From Ridgeia piscesae (lineage: Eukaryota > Annelida > Polychaeta > Sabellida > Siboglinidae), in assembly GCA_025642075.2 (NCBI GenBank), contig JAODUO010001185.1, positions 1 through 64,000 of the forward strand: a stretch of DNA of 64,000 nt, written 5' to 3'. Positions 59,586-64,000 of the stretch are shown piece after piece (position 1 is the stretch's first letter; each line of letters opens with the position of its first letter). The notes beneath the pieces are model-generated. The model saw nothing but the letters and a program-made list of their open reading frames with translations. It was not told where the DNA came from and did not search any database. The translations under genes and the position numbers were made by a program.

Positions 59586-62225
59586 CAGTTGATTCTCTTT
59601 GTAAATCCTGCTGGTGTTTCCAGGTACTGCTGTTGACAAAAACATGATCGAGTCAATGTCCCCAGTTGTCAGATTTATCAGATAGCAATGACAACATATG
59701 GAGATTAATTTATTTTCTCTTTAGTAACCTTCACTTGATGAACAAGATTATAATGGCATAATAAGCAATGATACGATACATGTGACATTTATGTCACAAT
59801 ATGATATTCTATTTCATAAACCTATGGTCAATAATCCCTTTAGTCATTGAACCAGAAATATTAATTTTTAATGATAACCTTAAATAAAAAATGCTTACAG
59901 GTGTTGATTGATATCTTTCAACATATTAACTCTCTGGGAAAATATGTTTGCATATTTCGTACGTATCATAACACATGTAACGAAACAAATGTGTTGTGTA
60001 TTGTGCTAAGAGATGTGTCAATTAGACACGTTGATGATTGAATCAGTCCGCCCTGATCACTGCCCAACTTAGTATGAGTTATCAACTGCCCGGAAAATTG
60101 TCCCAACAATCGGGTTCATTATGGACACTGTTGCTGCGTCTGCTGTGAATCTCTTCAGCAGACACTTGTCTGTATTTACTGCACATTTGCAGATGTCTGA
60201 CTAGACGGAACTGCTTCTAGCAAGACATGTCATCTACTTGATTGTCCAATTCAGGTCTCCAGCCACAATGTCTATTATGGACACCGGCCAGTTTAACTCA
60301 CTGATGTCTCGGACAGGGCTCATCAAAAACAGCTGACGACAGCTGTCACATACACGGGAAATACACACGATTGATGAGTACTGGCAACAGGAGGCATTAA
60401 CAAAATGAACCAACATGTCTTGTGTGCCAGGTTTCGCGTGTATGCATGTGTGCGTGTTTGTACACATCCATTCACTAGTGATAACGACCAATGGGACCCA
60501 TCCTGGGATCATATCCGCCTTAATTTGACAGCTACAAGAGAGTGCTGCCCCCTGCTTGCTCGCCCCATTGTCACGATTGAGTGACGAAACCCTACCTGCC
60601 CTTTCTATCAACTCCCCGCAGGGGGGAACGAGACACACATTGGTAAATAACGATTCCCCGCGGTGCGATCAAATCATGAATCAACACGCTTTTTTGCATC
60701 CAGTGGCCAGCGAGATTCCATGCATTAACACAAGTGGTACTGCCAGAATCCATCAGCAAGAAAAAACGTAATTAAATTGTCGACACAGACACCTCGGCGT
60801 GCACGGCACGCACACTGGCATGCGGCCGCACGTTTACTGCTATGTGCGCACGGCCGCCCCAACAAAAACACTTGATTAAGTTCCAAATTGTGACAAGTGA
60901 ACACTGCGCTGGGCAAATGTGATAATGTTGTATTTCCTCACCAGTTCTCCTTGAGTGCCAGCCAAGTGATTGGCTGAATCAGGTTAACTGGCACTGCCGT
61001 GTTGGCGGCACGGGCGGGCGGTGTCGGTGGCGTGGCAGTGTCAACGGCAGTGTCGCTGCCAATACTGCACAGTTAAGTGATAGATAGACATAGTAGAACG
61101 TCACGTTGTGTCAACTGGTGAGATGATGGAAGAACTGGGGAATGATGGATTAAAAGGCTGCCTACTTGACAGAAATGGCCTCGCTCTTTACATACCACTG
61201 TGCACTTGGTTGCCAATTTAGACTTTTCTCTGAAGCACACACAGTGATAGACCCTATCCGAGGGCCTGAAAATACACCATCATGAAATTAATCAGTGTGT
61301 ACTTTACTATGTTGCTACATTGTAACTTGTGAAACAAATGTCAAAGGGTGCTTGTTTTGCAACATCCAACACATTCCACTGTGTCAACAGTCACTGTCCT
61401 GCCTGTCACATAAGGGGCTGGTGACAACACACCACAGACACTGACGGATGCATCTGAGATGACCTCTAAAAAACTCTCACATTGCTTCTCCACACGCATC
61501 AGGATCAGATGGAATCTGTGAGCAGGCCGACTTTCCCATTAACCACGACCTGATCAATACGGGATCAACCGGCATCCACCATTGTGACACTGACAACATC
61601 GGATTCAGCTGATTTGGGGTCTATTGATAGAGAACAGAGGCGTCCCATTGAGGATATGGCATTGATTCTCGAGCATGATCAATCACGGTGACTTCAGACC
61701 GGTTGCTATGAAAGATCAATACTTCCCAGATCGAACGGCTGTCAGTAAACAGCGTTTGAAAAACTGCACTGCTTCGATAACTTTCCGCTAGTCCATAAAT
61801 ATATTCCAATTTAATTTGTGGCTTTCGATACGTTGACAGCGGTCTGTTGTGCATGCTCTTTGTATCCGAATGAAACATTCGTAACCGAAGACAGCCGTCA
61901 CAACAGAACTGACATTCCGATATTTCACATCAAGGACATACGGGATGTTTGATCAAAAAACCTAAGCTATTCATTTATCGCGCTTACGCTGTCCTAGACA
62001 GGTTGTCAGGGGGTTATCTGTCACGCACCACATCAAAGACACAATTCCAGAATAGAATCTGCTCCTTGCAGCTATCGGAAATATCCTTCTGAGATTTGAT
62101 CCTTACCCTAAAGAGACTCATACCTCACAGGCATACATCTAAATCTTACTTCCTTAAAATAAATACAACGAAGCTGGACCATGACAATGTTTCAATTAAT
62201 TACATATTTGCACTATTTATAGAGA
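59586..62225. other. ERC intron: no exon recognised; GC-rich patch
   Basis: No coiled-coil exon is found on the minus strand. The interval 60,770-61,080 is unusually rich in G, C and CpG (e.g. cggcacgggcgggcggtgtcggtggcgtgg near 61,010) compared with AT-rich surroundings. This may be an internal promoter or first exon of a shorter ERC transcript; that is only a suggestion. Confidence 0.4.
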
Positions 62226-62522
62226 GCACAATGGTTCAGGAGTAGAGCTTAACAGAACCCGGGTTGGAACCCTGTTAAAACCTTGGGCAAGTTTTTCACT
62301 CTACATTGCTCCAGTTCACTCAGCTGTATAAATGAGTACCTGGCTATAGACAGTGGTAGATGTGTAAGAGCAGCCTTCGCGTATTAATTGTAGCATATGG
62401 CTGGATGCTTCCCACAGAAGTTGAGATGGTGTCTGAGTGAACAGGTCTGTCAGGGAAGTAAAGTGTAAAGTGCTTTGAATGGTCCTGAGGACTGATACTG
62501 CGCTATATTAAGAATTTGCCTT
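62226..62522 (+). mobile_element. tRNA-headed SINE
   Basis: An A-box-like atggttcaggagtagagc is followed about 30 nt later by a B box, cccgggttggaaccc. The central part contains cttgggcaag and cagctgtataaatgagtacc, as in widespread metazoan SINEs. The tail has aagtgctttgaatggtc and tactgcgctatatta. The copy at 15,740-15,912 shares the tail. Complete from head to tail, with modest divergence. Confidence 0.75.
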
Positions 62523-62631
62523 ATAGAAAACACACCATAAACAGCACCCAAGATACAAGAAGCTTTATTTAACGTCGGTTTACGTGTGAATTTGATAACA
62601 TTAGCTCATCTGAGCTATTTTCTGACAAAAG

Positions 62632-64000
62632 TACTTACACTACATATGTCCCCAGTAGTTACACTACATATGTCCCCAGTAGTTACACTACATATGTCCC
62701 CAGTACTTACACTACATATGTCCCCAGTACTTACACTACGTATGTCTCCAGTACTTACACTACATATGTCCCCAGTAGTTACACTACATATGTCCCCAGT
62801 AGTTACACTACATATGTCCCCAGTACTTACACTACATATGTCCCCAGTACGTACACTACATATGTCCCCAGTACTTACACTACATATGTCCCCAGTACTT
62901 ACTTGGGACATATGTAGTGTAAGAACTGGGGACATATGTAGATATGTCCCCAGTTCTTACACTACGTATGTCCCCAGTACTTACACTACATATGTCCCCA
63001 GTACTTACACTACATATGTCCCCAGTTCTTACACTACGTATGTCCCCAGTACTTACACTACATATGTCCCCAGTAGTTACACTACATATGTCCCCAGTAC
63101 TTACACTACATATGTCCCCAGTAGTTACACTACATATGTCCCCAGTACTTACACTACATATGTCCCCAGTACTTACACTACATATGTCCCCAGTACTTAC
63201 ACTACATATGTCCCAGTACTTACACTACATATGTCCCCAGTACTTACACCGTATATGTTCCCAGTACTTACACTACATATGTCCCCAGTTCTTACACTAC
63301 ATATGTCCCCAGTACTTACACTGTATATGTCCCCAGTACTTACACTACATATGTCCCCAGTTCTTACACTACATATGTCCCCAGTACTTACACTACATAT
63401 GTCCCCAGTACTTACACTACATATGTTCCCAGTACTTACACTACATATGTCCCCAGTACTTACACTACATATGTCCCCAGTACTTACACTACATATGTCC
63501 CCAGTACTTACACTACATATGTTCCCAGTACTTACACTACATATGTCCCCAGTACTTACACTTATATGTTCCCAGTACTTACACTACATATGTCCCCAGT
63601 TCTTACACTACATATGTCCCCAGTACTTACACTGTATATGTCCCCAGTACTTACACTACATATGTCCCCAGTACTTACACTACATATGTCCCCAGTACTT
63701 ACACTACATATGTCCCCAGTATTTACACTACATATGTCCCCAGTACTTACACCGTATATGTTCCCAGTACTTACACTACATATGTCCCAGTATTACACTA
63801 CATATGTCCCCAGTACTTACACTACATATGTCCCCAGTACTTACACTACATATGTCCCCAGTACTTACACTACATATGTTCCCATACTTACACTACATAT
63901 GTCCCCAGTACTTACACCGTATATGTTCCCAGTACTTACACTACATATGTCCCCAGTTCTTACACTACATATGTCCCCAGTACTTACACTGCATATGTCC
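62632..64000. repeat. 24-bp minisatellite with donor-like site, runs off the window
   Basis: Unit cttacactacatatgtcccc + agta, about 56 copies in the window. In the minus sense each unit reads gtagtgtaagtactggggac, which includes GTAAGT. By analogy with the other arrays it may start at an ERC donor beyond 64,000. At about 62,900-62,945 a short stretch is inverted, forming a hairpin. Confidence 0.95.

Overview
The window is animal genomic DNA: GT-AG introns, short exons, LINE, LTR, DDE-transposon and SINE-like remnants, microsatellites and very long minisatellite arrays. The expanded death-domain type, the SINE types and the intron style suggest a marine invertebrate, possibly a mollusc or other lophotrochozoan. 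That placement is inference; nothing here proves a species. Two multi-exon genes can be rebuilt exon by exon with matching intron phases, and they lie tail to tail.

Gene 1 (+ strand, about 3,745-21,203, 14 exons) predicts an unusual protein. In order it has a short N-terminal tail, a death domain, a coiled-coil segment built from duplicated exon pairs, and the DUSP and ubiquitin-like domains of the USP4/USP11/USP15 deubiquitinases. No USP catalytic-domain exon can be recognised anywhere downstream in the window. The gene is therefore a truncated or regulatory paralogue, or its catalytic half lies elsewhere. The coiled-coil exons arose by tandem duplication of blocks of about 2 kb, and one further copy near 15.97 kb looks decayed.

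Gene 2 (- strand, right window edge down to 37,449, 14 visible coding exons, about 628 residues) is an ERC/ELKS/CAST (Bruchpilot-related) active-zone scaffold. It is coiled coil throughout and ends in GIWT, the counterpart of the vertebrate GIWA ligand for the RIM PDZ domain. One exon carries a 1-nt frameshift, probably an assembly error, and one intron has a GC donor. Most striking, minisatellites with unit lengths of 24, 25, 26, 28, 31, 33, 46 and 47 bp touch or flank splice sites of this gene. In at least two (33 and 46 bp) the amplified unit contains the last 20 or so exon bases plus the splice donor.

Layout: 1-1,090 a 187-bp satellite; 2.47-3.4 kb LTR-pol and LINE remnants; 3.7-21.2 kb gene 1, with LINE fragments at 10.3, 15 and 19.4-20.2 kb; 21.2-26 kb no recognised gene, with a MITE at 25.2 kb; 26.2-29.9 kb a CR1-like LINE (- strand); 30.75-32.4 kb a DDE transposon folded into an inverted duplication; 32.4-37.4 kb mostly unassigned sequence, including the probable 3' UTR of gene 2; 37.4-58 kb gene 2 exons embedded in arrays; 59.6-62.6 kb intron sequence with a SINE; 62.6-64 kb another array running off the edge.
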